Below are positions 47,789 to 58,043 of a DNA stretch of 64,000 nucleotides, one piece after another; the first letter of the stretch is position 1, and each line of letters starts with the position of its first letter. Source of the DNA: Pleodorina starrii (taxonomy: Eukaryota; Chlorophyta; Chlorophyceae; Chlamydomonadales; Volvocaceae); contig BRXU01000039.1 of assembly GCA_030267565.1 (NCBI GenBank), positions 372,001-436,000 on the forward strand, given 5' to 3'. The notes beneath the pieces are model-generated. The model had not been told where the DNA came from and did no database searches. It saw only the letters and a list, made by a program, of their open reading frames with translations. The translations under genes and the position numbers were made by a program.

Positions 47789-50176
47789 TGCGCCCAAGAG
47801 TTGACAGCCGCCACGAGGTTCGGGGCCCCAATCCACAGATTCTTTTCTTAGAAGCCATGCGGTCGCGGTCGTGGTGGTGCTCCTATTAAGACTAGGCTAC
47901 ACTGTGGGCATGGTGGGCTGCACGGTGGTCTTGGTGTTGAGTGGGTCATCGGGCTTGAACCAGCAGCACCGGAAGCTCGGAAAGCAAAATTCATGAAGTT
48001 GGACATATCAAACATCGCTTCCAAAGGATAATTCGTTAACAAGGTTTGCGTAGTCCAAGCGTGAAGGGTTATTTCTTTTCAGCGGCGGCTAATTGACGTG
48101 CACAGTGCGGGAAAGGAAGTGGTGTATGTAAAGATGGAAGTTGTTATTTCCAATGAGCAGAAGTGATGGAGTGGCGGGCGATGGCCATCAATTGGAACAT
48201 TCCGAGGCAAAAAAGTCAACCCGTACAAGATCAACGTCCCGCGAGAATCTCAAAGCCAACAGATAGCCGAGTTGGATTGTAGATCAGCGAGCTATGCGTG
48301 GAAATGAGCAAATTTAGACCTCAAGGACGCGAGTCACCAACCCAGCCCGCTTCATGCACAGTTTACTGGTCAGCCAGTACGAACACAAGGTGAAGTATAG
48401 GGATGATTGCACTGTAAACCTAGATACTTGCTTTGAATCCGGCTCTTCCACAAGGAAGGGACGAACCGATGAATGGAAGGGTGGGCCCTACCCTAACCGG
48501 AGCATGCGCTGCGTGCTGTGGCCATTACTACAAACCGTTTGCCACGTCGTGCTCAACAAACCCATTCAAAACACGGATGGTGGCAAAATACAGGTGAAAT
48601 ACACAATAGTTAAAATACACCTTTGATTTGCATTATCGCCATGGCCTTGTGATCATCGTTACAATATTTATTTGATAGTGACTCACCGGTCCAAAGTCTT
48701 GCGAACGGAATGCCGACCAAGTTTGAGGTGCCTTTGAGGGCACAGGTATGTATGGCGACACATAAAATGCTTTCGATGACAGGCTCGGCCTCACCAAAAC
48801 CATTTCGTTCTGCCAATTGTCGCCGAGACTGTCGCGAGTAGGCCCGTCGTCGCTCCCTGCGCTACGAACCCTCACAAATTGCACTGTTTATAGCTGTCTC
48901 TGGTCGCCACTTGGACCCTTCTCAGCGGCGCACCGCCCACCAATCTCTCACAGACGCGCGGGGACGCGCGCCACCACAGCAATGCTTTCAAGTGAGTCTC
49001 CCTCAGAACCCTCCTCGCCTGTGATGAATCCTGACTGCCTGCCAGGTTCTTCGGTCTCGTAAGCCGCTCATCACCCGACAAACGGCGCTGATCGGTGCAG
49101 TGGTTGGCGGAGCTGTCATGGGCGGAGCGATTATGGGGTAAGGAAAGCTGGAGGGCTTGACAGGCGCCGCGGCCCTAAAAGCGCGGAACTTTGCGCTGCA
49201 CTCCCAGGGGAAGGAACACCAGCCAAAAATAAGAACGCAGATAAACAAAAGCGAGCTTGCCGGCGGAGGGATGGCTACCATTTTCGCGGTCTGACGTGGC
49301 CGCTTGCGTAGGCGCACAAGGGCGGACGCACGCGCGCTTGCATTTTGCGCGTCGCCCTGTACCATATTTCGATATCAAATTCCACCGATGTTGGCCGGGT
49401 AGCCATCCGACCGCATCTGCCGGCATAGCCCTCCCCAGCCTCTTATTTGAATTGGGTTTTAGCTTGCTGCGAGTCGCGATTCCAGCGCCCCAAGCGCGAA
49501 CGCGCGCCTCGTGTTGCCTTCTCCGTGTGTGCTGCCGCTGCCTGCCTATCATGCCGTTGAATTGGCCCGCTGCGCATGCTTTTAGTGGATTCTTAGGATG
49601 TTTTTTCCGGCCGGCGTTCTCCTCTCGGCTTGCCATGCCATACTCACGACACGCACAACACAAACTTGCGTGCACTGGGAGCACTTGGAGAAACCAACGC
49701 CGGGCGCTTCCAGATTGCCTTCGCCTGCCCGCGTTTTTAAATTCAGCATCGCCGGCATTTGGACTCTGGATTTTGGGTCCTGTTGCTCCCACACACCACC
49801 ACCACCACCACACACCACCACCACCACCACCTCGACCACAGCCGCATCTGCCCATTGCCTCCCGTTTGGCGGGGCGGATTGGGCATCTGCGGGAGCTTTA
49901 CGATTTGCTCCAACTTCCCGAGGAAGAAGGAACTCCATTTGCTCTTATTAGCCTGCAGTCCCTGGGAATGAAGACACCCACACACACAAACCACTATCCC
50001 GACCACATCCACATGCGGACGTTTGCTCGCTAAATGCGGACACCAGCGTTCGCTTCCAAGTCGCATTTTGCGTGTGTGGACAACTGGACATCGGGGGCTT
50101 ATAGTCTATAAATTATAGAAGGTACCCGTTCCCCTCTCCCCCCCGGAAATCCGAATTTTGACGTTTTCTCCCAGTC
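47789..50176. promoter_or_regulatory. Divergent spacer HRDC/J gene / hydrolase, with a possible small gene
   Basis: 2.4 kb, AT-richer. No gene is certain. Two pieces look exon-like on the plus strand. One is 49046-49138, between a splice acceptor (ctgccag) and a donor (gtaagg), which in one frame encodes TRQTALIGAVVGGAVMGGAIMG, a glycine-zipper-like span. The other is about 49867-49970, encoding GHLRELYDLLQLPEEEG. I could not join them into one frame. Confidence 0.35.
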
Positions 50177-53100
50177 ATGACGACGCTTTCCTCCCCCGCC
50201 CCGCCCCGCCTTTCCCCCCCTCCCCGACGTAGCCTGCCGTGGGAGGATGAGGTCACGTACGGCATGGAGCGGGATACGACCGTACTGGAGCACCTGCAAC
50301 CACTCTCTACGGAGCAGTACAGCCGGAGTACGGTGTATTTCGACTCGCACGGCGTCAGGTGCGGTGTACGGCGTACGACAACTCCATCCGATCCCATTGA
50401 CTCATTAAGGCTCGAGAACAACACGCCCACGGTTGCTGCACCGCTGCGTCTTGTCATCTTGTCATGTCTCGGCGGGCACCACGCAGGTGCGAGGCGTGGT
50501 TTTACGAGCCGAGCTCCAGGACACGGCGGGACATGGACCTGGGAAGGTATGTACGGCATACGGCATACGACATACGGCCCCGTGCTCGCTGTCCCGCAAG
50601 CCCACGCTTTTACCCTGCAGAAGTGCAGTACGGACCAGCTGGCCCCACCGCCGGCTCCGAAACCCTCCCGAGGGCCCTTTCGGGAGCCCACTGCAGTACT
50701 AACGACAACAGCATCAACCCACAACCCGACCCACGGGTCGCTCTGTTCGGGTTGGACATCGCCTCGCCTCGCCGTGCCCGCTTTCGGCAGTCCCCCAACC
50801 CTGCGCCTTTCCCCCTGTGCCCTTACTCGCCCGCCCCCATTGCAGTGCATTGCCCTCCCCGCCGTTTTCTCTGGGGCAGCAACTGGGCGCCTGCTGGCTT
50901 AGGGTTTTGAACGGCTGATCGCCGCAAACTCGTTACCGTTACCGCCTTTCTACTTCACGCCCCCCCGCCCCCCGTTGCACCCGGGGGGATCAGCCACTGC
51001 GGTCTGACCTTCATTAACCCCCCCCCCCTCCCCCCAGCTCCCCTCCCGTGGTGCTGATGGCCCACGGCCTGGGCAGCCAGAAGGACATGGGGCTGCACCC
51101 CTATGCGGAGCAGTTCGCCGCCTCGGGGCTGGCGGTGCTGGCCTTCGACTACCGGTCCTTTGGGGGCAGCGACGGATGGCCGCGACATGAAGTCAAGTGG
51201 GTGTGACACGTGCGTGCTGTTGGGTGTCACCTGGGTGTGTACCTGGGTGTGTGTCTGTGTGTGTGTGTGTGTGTGTGTGTCTGTGTGTGTGTCGTTACAG
51301 TATCTGACCGGGCCCTGACGCTGGCCAGGGGCTGCTAACCCAGCCCCGACGGAAAGACCGCCTAAGCACTCTCCCCCTTGCGGTGGGAGAAGGGCGTGAG
51401 GGGCCGCTACCCCCTCCTGCTCGACGCAGAGCTGGCTGCGTCATACACCCCATATACGGGTGTACGGCGCAGCGGCTCCCCAAAGGCTTGAGCTCACAGC
51501 CTGCCTTATACGGCAGCTGGGCCCTTCGTCCGCACAAACAGCAGTCGCGCCGGCGCACTACGCGGCGCCCGCGCTGTCCTGCCCGCCCTGAAGTCCTTGC
51601 AGCGCCGGGGCGCCCGGCCGGCCTGCTACCGGCTGGCGGTGCTCCTCTAGGCGCGAAAACAAAGCGCTGAGAACCTGCCCCGAGCTTGGTCCGGCTCGTG
51701 GGCGGTCAGCACCAAAGGAGAACCCAAGACAGCGCGCGTCCTACCCCTGCTACTACTCCTACTACGACGGCCCCGGAGAGGCCGGGGGGTGGCCCCTAGA
51801 GGCCGAGCTCCAGAGCGCCGCTTGGCCTCGACGCGGCAGGAGGTCGGGAGCGGGCCTTGCGGCAGCGGGCTAGGTGACGGAGCTATAGTTCGCACTAGGC
51901 GGCACCTCGCCAACTCTCCTCACTCTCGCTAAACCCGCTCCCTAAAGCCTCCCTTGCCTACAAAAGGCAGCCTGCGGCGGTCTCTGCACCCTAAGTCCTC
52001 TCGGACCCGAAGGACCCCCCCCTCCTCCTCCCCTCCTCTCACGCCTCCCTGCCTCGACGCCCTAAGTTCCCTCCCTCACCCCTAAAGCCCCTTCATCCCC
52101 TCACTCCACTTCCCCTCCCCCTCCCTCCATACCCATCCCTGCGTGCTGCACACACTGAAAGTGGCCGTTGACCACCGCCAGGATGGGGTGTGTGTGTCTG
52201 TGTGTCTGTGTGTCTGTGTTCGTGGCGCGGCGGCAAGGGAAAACTGTATTACCCCACCCCAACCCGCCCCACCCCACCGCAACCCACCCCACCGCACCCC
52301 ACCCCTACCCACCCCTACCCACCCACCCCTACCCACCCCTACCCACCCCACCCACCCCACCCCACCCCACCCCACCCCACCCACCCCACCCCACCCCACC
52401 CGACCCCACCCGACCCCACCCCAACCCAACCCAACCCAACCCAATCCGCCCTTTGCGACCTGACCGGTGACCGCCTGCCTGCCCGCCTGCCCTCCTGGTC
52501 GGCATACATGTCAGCTGGCGGAAGCATCTGGAGGATTGGGAGGCGGCGGTGGAGTGGGTGCGGGCGGGGGGCCTGGGCACCGGCCGGGTCGACGCGTCGC
52601 GGCTGGCGCTGTGGGGCGTGTCGTACAGCGGCGGCCACGTGCTGAGTACGGCAGCGTCGTTGGGCCCGGATCGGGTCAAGGTGGTTGTGGCCAACGAACC
52701 CTACCTGCAGGCGCAGCGGGCGGTGGCCAAGCTCATTCAGGTACGACACTTTTAAATATCGTACGATTGTACGACACTTTGACTTGCGACTCCTTCCCTG
52801 ACGGACCCCTGGACGGACGATAGAAAAAGACGTCGGCTCCAACTACCTACAGATCCTACAGATCCTACAGATGCATTATTGTTATTATGCCACTGGTGGC
52901 TGTGTGTTGCGTCTCCGTTTGAGGCGCGGCGCCACCTTCTCCGCATTCCTCATGTTCCCTAGATGCATCCATGTCCTTGTTTTCCGCCCTTTTCCGTCCG
53001 CTACGACGAATCTTCGTGCCGCCGGAAAGGAAGGAAACCCCACTTTTTTTAAGGTGCCGGTAGCCGCATCGGTGCCCTTCCCCCCCCCTCCGCGCACGCG

Positions 53101-56100
53101 CACGCGCTGTCTCTGATTTTCTTCCCCCTCGTAACGCTGTGGCCCTGTAACGCTGTGGCGCTGTGTCGAACCTTCACCTGAGCTCGCCGGCAGGAGCGAG
53201 GCGTGCTGCCGATGGCGCGTGCCCTGGCCGCGGCGATGAATGACAAAGTGGGTCGTTGGTCGGTGGGTGGGTGGGTGGGTGGGTGGGTCGTTGGTCGGTG
53301 GGTGGGTGGGTGGGTGGGTGGGTCGTTGGTCGGTGGGTGGGTGGGTGGGTGGGTCGTTGGTCGGTGGGTGGGTGGGTGGGTGGGTGGGTCGTTGGTCGGT
53401 GGGTGGGTGGGTGGGTGGGTGGGTGGGTGGGTGGGTCGGTGTGCGATTTGGGCAGGATGTGGTGCATGGCCGATGGGGTGGGGTGGGGGTGTGGGGTAAA
53501 GTGGGGTGGGTCCTTGGGTGCACCGAGCATTCGTTTGGGAGGGGGGCTCCAGCTCGGAAATCTCACATTTTCGGATTCATCACCGATACGGCACTTTCCA
53601 GGAGATTCGACAACGGGAGGCTTGGGAGGAGGGAGGTGGCAGCTCGAGGGAGGGCGACAAACAGTGCAATGTATACGGTTTATACGGTGTACAGCAGAGT
53701 ACAGTAGAGTCATTTGAGGCTTGTTCCAAGCGTGATGCGTCCTACTCTGCAAACTTTATACAAGCCACGAGAGCGACATGGCACGCACCGCACCGCACTG
53801 CACTGCACGGGTTGAAAGAAGTACGGCACCCCCGGCACCTGTGTACGACACGTCGCGCGCACCTGTGTGTGTGTATATGCCGTACCGCTGCGCGCAGGTC
53901 CGCGGGCTGCTTGGCCTGCCTCCCGCCTACATCAAGCTGATTGGTGGGCCGGGGGAGTTGGCGCTGCTGCAGCTGAGTGAGGAGGAGATGGCGCAGGTGC
54001 AGCGGCCGGCACCCTCGAGGCAGGGCGGGTGGCGGAACCTGGCCACGGCGCGGATGGTGGGTCTGGTGTGGGTCCGATACGGCTCTGATATGGCTCCGAT
54101 GGTGGGTCTGGTGTGGCTCAAGTGTGGGTCTTGCTTCGGAGGATCCGCGTATCAACAAGCCATCCCATCCCGCCTCTTACCTCGCCCATCCCGCACTTCA
54201 CTCTCAGCCCCTCCCCTCCCCCTCCCCTCCCTTTCCCCGCCTTTCCCTGCCTTTCCACTGCATCGCTGCTGCTGCCGCTGCTGCTGCGAACCTCTTGTCG
54301 GCCGCCGCAGCTGCTCGGAGCCGCCGCTTACAGGTACGGCGAGTACGACATGCCGTTTCCCTGGTTTGTTGCGCTACGGCCCACACCCGGCCGGGCTGTG
54401 TCGTTCCGACATTGTTCGCCGCGCCCTGCCCCTGCCCCTACCCGCGCCCTGTCCCTGTCTCTGCCCCTCCACCGGGGCCCAGGTCCCTCCCCCTTCACTC
54501 CCCCTTCACTCCCCGTCACGCCATCACGGGTCACGCCGCGTCCCTGTCCACCTCGCTGGTTCCCCCTTGCCCTCCCCTTCACGTCGCGCCCCTCCCCTCC
54601 CGTGCTACCCCCTCCCTTCCCCTTCCCTGGTTCCCTCCCAAATGGTGGCCCCTCCCCTCCCACCCAACCGGTGCTCCTCTCCCTCCCACCCCCCGGTGCC
54701 CCCGCCCTGACTCCCTCGCTCCCAAATGGTGCCCCCCTCCCCTCCCTCCCCCCCGGTGCCCCCCTCCCCTCCCTCCCTCCCCCCCCGGTGCCCCCCTCCC
54801 CTCCCTCCCCCCCGGTGCCCCCCTCCCCGCCCCTCCCTCCCCCCCCGGTGCCCCCCTCCCCGCCCCTCCCTCCCCCCCCGGTGCCCCCCTCCCCTCCCTC
54901 CCCCCCGGTGCCCCCCTCCCCGCCCCTCCCTCCCCCCCCGGTGCCCCCCTCCCCGCCCCTCCCTCCCCCCCCGGTGCCCCCCTCCCCGCCCCTCCCTCCC
55001 CCCCCGGTGCCCCCCTCCCCTCCCTCCCCCCCGGTGCCCCCCTCCCCGCCCCTCCCTCCCCCCCCGGTGCCCCCCTCCCCGCCCCTCCCTCCCCCCCCGG
55101 TGCCCCCCTCCCCGCCCCTCCCTCCCCCCCCGGTGCCCCCCTCCCCGCCCCTCCCTCCCCCCCCGGTGCCCCCCTCCCCTCCCTCCCCCCCGGTGCCCCC
55201 CTCCCCGCCCCTCCCTCCCCCCCCGGTGCCCCCCTCCCCGCCCCTCCCTCCCCCCCCGGTGCCCCCCTCCCCGCCCCTCCCTCCCCCCCCGGTGCCCCCC
55301 TCCCCGCCCCTCCCTCCCCCCCCGGTGCCCCCCTCCCCGCCCCTCCCCCCCCCCCCCGGTGCCCCCCTCCCCGCCCCTCCCTCCCCCCCCGGTGCCCCCC
55401 TCCCCGCCCCTCCCTGACTCCCTCCCCTCCCCTCCCTCCCCGCCCCTCCCCCCCCCCAGCCCCATCACGGGTGTGGATCAGATCCGGGTCCCCGTGCTGA
55501 TGGTGGCGGGAACCAAGGACGACATCTGCCCCGTGGGTCTGGCGAGGGAGGCGGTGGAGCGCATGGGGCCGCAGGTGGGGGGCTGGGTGGGTGGGTGGGT
55601 GGCTGGATGGCTGTGTGGCTGGGTGGGTGGGTGGGTGGGTGGCTGGGTGGGTGGGTGGCTGGATGGCTGTGTGGCTGGGTGGGTGGGTGGCTGGGTGGGT
55701 GGGTGGGTGGCTAGCTGTGTGGGTGGGTGGGTGGGTGGGTTGGTGGCTGGGTGGGTGGGACGGTGGCTGTCTGGCTGGCTGTAGGGGGGTGGGTGGAGGT
55801 GGGTGGCTGGCTGGCTGGCTGTAGGTGGGTGGGTGGGTGGGTGGGTGGGTGGGTGTAGGTGGGTGGGTGGCTGGCTGGCTGTAGGTGGGTGGGTGGGTGG
55901 GTGGGTGGGTGGGTGTAGGTGGGTGGCTGGCTGGCTGGCTGTAGGTGGGTGGGTGGGTGGGTGGGTGGGTGGGTGGGTGGGTCCGGCCACCGCCACCGCC
56001 ACGTGCCGCATATCTCTTGACACGCACCCAGCCAGCCAGCGCAAGGCAGTGAGCAGCCGCCCGCCACTGCGCTGCACTGCACTGCACTGCACTGCGTGTT

Positions 56101-57212
56101 TTGAATCCGGTAAATGGGCCTTTTGAGGCAATGGTGGGCTCCGGCGGAGGCGGCGAATACGGCAAAAGGAGAGGCAGCAGAAAGAGGGGCAGTCGGTGGA
56201 GATGTCGCCCTCCTGGAAATATGGATATGGAGGAGAGGGATGCGGGTTCCGCAAAGCGGTAAACGCTCCTCTGCTCCCGTACCGTGCCGCGAATTTGTTT
56301 GGCGAAACCCCGTCGCCGTACTGCCGTACCGCTGTACTGCAGGCGCGGTTGATTGAGCGGCCCCACGCTCACATTGAGCTGCACCGCTACGGCGCGGAGC
56401 CCGAGTTCATCAAGCCGGTCATCGAGTTCCTGCAGGTACGTGGGTCGGTGGGTCTATCTGTGGGTCGGTGGGTCGGTGGGTCGGTGGCATGGCATGGGTG
56501 TGTTGCGGGGGCAAGAAGAAAATCGCTGCTGTGGTTGTGGTTGTTGTTGTTGTTGTGGTGGTGGTGCGTTCCAGGGTTCTGGGATGGGAGTGGAGCTGAT
56601 GGGGTAAGGGTCGTTGGTCGTTGGACTGAGAGCAAACTGGGGACGGGAGGGGGTTCTGCCGGCGGTTAACGTCGGTTGGGGTCGGGAGACTGCTTCGCGC
56701 CGGCGGTTGGGGTCGTATTGGTATGGGTGGTGGCTACAGTGGGCTTGAGGAGCCCCCGAGGCGGTGCTCGCGAGGGCGCAGAGTCATCAAGCTGACTCTG
56801 GCAACTGGCTCGCGAGAGCCAGCACTCTGACTCTGACAACTGGCTCGCGAGAGCCAGCAAGCCGTGCACTGCAGCGGATAAGAGCCAGCGGGAAGGAAGG
56901 AAAGCGGGAAGGAAAGGAAAGCGGGAAGGAAAGCGCAATCTGGGGGAGAGGAGGTAAACCGGGATTTAGGCGTCAAGGATACATACAAGCATACAAAAGA
57001 AATTCTCTTTTCACTGTGATCCCTCCATTTTTTGTTCCCTGGCGCGGTTCCCATGCTTCGCGGCTGGGGAGAAGATTCGGTGTGTAGATTTGATTTGCTG
57101 ACGTACGATCGCCGCCCGTTCCGCGCCTCTGCAGGAGCACCTCGGCGGCGTGGTCGTCGACGCGGCTCCAGCGGGACCCCTGGCGCACACGGCCGAGAGC
57201 CAGTTTGGCTGA
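50177..57212 (+). CDS. Alpha/beta hydrolase family protein
   Basis: Ten exons: 50177-50358, 50487-50546, 51038-51196, 52515-52740, 53194-53247, 53898-54056, 54311-54333, 55460-55574, 56343-56435, 57135-57212; they join in frame to 382 aa. The fold is clear: a strand VYFDSHGVRCEAWFYEP, the oxyanion segment VVLMAHGLGSQKDMGLHPYA, LAVLAFDYRSFGGSDG, an EDWEAAVEWV helix, the nucleophile elbow WGVSYSGGHVL (Ser170) and the acid segment VLMVAGTKDDICP (Asp308 or 309). The order resembles bacterial and fungal small hydrolases of the YcjY/dienelactone-hydrolase-like group. The usual late catalytic GGHF is not visible; the matching place reads RYGAEPEF. The substrate is unknown. The ATG at 50264 is an alternative start. 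Nearly every intron is filled with simple repeats. Confidence 0.85.
51293..52187 (-). mobile_element. LINE 3' end, copy 3
   Basis: About 895 bp, nearly identical to 7141-8029, antisense in intron 3 of the hydrolase gene. Its 3' end TACTGTAACG abuts (CA)n on the minus strand (51240-51292). Its truncated 5' end is followed directly by more TG repeat (52188 on). It contains only 3' UTR and the last few ORF codons. Confidence 0.9.
52251..52446. repeat. CCCCACC-type simple repeat
   Basis: Roughly 200 bp of ccccaccc units in hydrolase intron 3, directly upstream of exon 4. Confidence 0.95.
53248..53440. repeat. GGTGGGTGGGTCGTTGGTC tandem repeat
   Basis: G-rich array at the start of hydrolase intron 5, on the sense strand, made of (GGGT)n blocks separated by cgttggtcggt. 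The run of GGG triplets could form G-quadruplexes in the pre-mRNA. Confidence 0.95.
54311..54333 (+). other. 23-nt microexon of the hydrolase gene
   Basis: Exon 7 encodes LLGAAAY plus two bases. It is bounded by gccgccgcag and gtacggcg, and its phase (0 in, 2 out) is exactly what exons 6 and 8 need. Without it the frame breaks. Confidence 0.75.
54720..55425. repeat. C-rich minisatellite of 27-33-bp units, about 20 copies
   Basis: Units of ccggtgcccccctccccgcc plus ctccctcccccc fill hydrolase intron 7. Shorter units (without the cgcccctccct part) alternate with longer ones. It creates long Pro-rich or Gly/Arg-rich frames on both strands that are not genes. Confidence 0.97.
55575..55985. repeat. 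GGGTGGGTGGCTGGCTG simple repeat
   Basis: About 400 bp of G-rich sense-strand repeat at the start of hydrolase intron 8, with three roughly 60-bp higher-order units (gtaggtgggtgggtgg). Confidence 0.95.
56788..56862. repeat. Tandem duplication containing a short hairpin
   Basis: A unit of about 36 bp with tgactctg and caactggctcgcgagagcca occurs twice in hydrolase intron 9. Each copy contains the hairpin ctggctc/gagccag. Confidence 0.85.
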
Positions 57213-58043
57213 AGCGGCGGTCGGAACGTTCACCGCAATTTATGGGCGGGCGGGCGGGCTGGACATGGATGCGCGCAGGCGAGCGGTCGGACACTACGTC
57301 ACACTGAAAACTTTGCCGCCGCGGTCGGATTTTTTATTCTGAAGTTTTGCTGGCAAATTCGGCATTTCATGCGCCTGTTTGAGGACTTCATATTGTCAGC
57401 GTCCGAGGTTTCCTTTTCATAGGCTGACTCATAGCATCGCGAAGTTCCTAATTGCCGCGAGGCCTTACGGGCAGGCCGACGCGAGGAAATGGTGTATTTT
57501 GCCATGCAGACAGTACCTTTTGCAATGACGCAATTGTACGCGTTGGCTTCACCGTTTAAGGACGCGGAGGTTGTAAGTACTGTACACCAGTCGCTCGGAT
57601 GATCACAATCCGCCTCATCTTGCGAATCAACAGCCCAGTACATATATAATTGCAGTGCTTAGTTCTTATTCAAAAGCTATCGACTGCACATCCGACCTGC
57701 TGAGACGTAAACCAAACCGTCAGGTATGAGCTTCTAACGATCTAACCGTAGTCTAGAATGCCTATGTTTGCAGCTGACGCAACGTAATAAGCATTCTTGA
57801 ACAGGCTTGTACACTCTGCCCGTTACATGCGCGCGTAGTATCTGGCGCGCTTTGCGCCCTCCGCCAGGGCTACAATTCTTCACTTGAAGAGCTTATGCGC
57901 CGCAATTCAACGACGTCTGATGGTTCTAATTTCTGATTAATATTTTGCGGACAAATATAGCGCCTTCAAGGGCCCAAAGGCGATCCCAATTGGTCGGGCT
58001 ACCACCTCGCGAACAGCGCCCGGCGGTCAGATTAAAATTAGGG
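57213..58043. other. Spacer between hydrolase and kinase genes
   Basis: Hydrolase 3' UTR, with a TGTAA at 57572-57576, then AT-rich sequence that should include the kinase promoter and 5' UTR. A 114-codon minus-strand frame (57643-57299) with CRIC is not supported by any domain. Confidence 0.4.

Noticed and set aside
53174..53752. Pro/Thr/His-rich and Trp/Val/Gly-rich frames
   Set aside because: They derive from the GGGT simple repeat inside a hydrolase intron.
54579..56384. Minus-strand frame of 601 codons rich in Gly, Arg and Pro
   Set aside because: It is a translation of two intronic minisatellites of the plus-strand hydrolase gene, whose exons explain the locus.
57299..57643. 114-codon minus-strand frame with CRIC and a Lys-rich end
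   Set aside because: It overlaps the hydrolase 3' UTR and has no second zinc-ligand pair or splice support.
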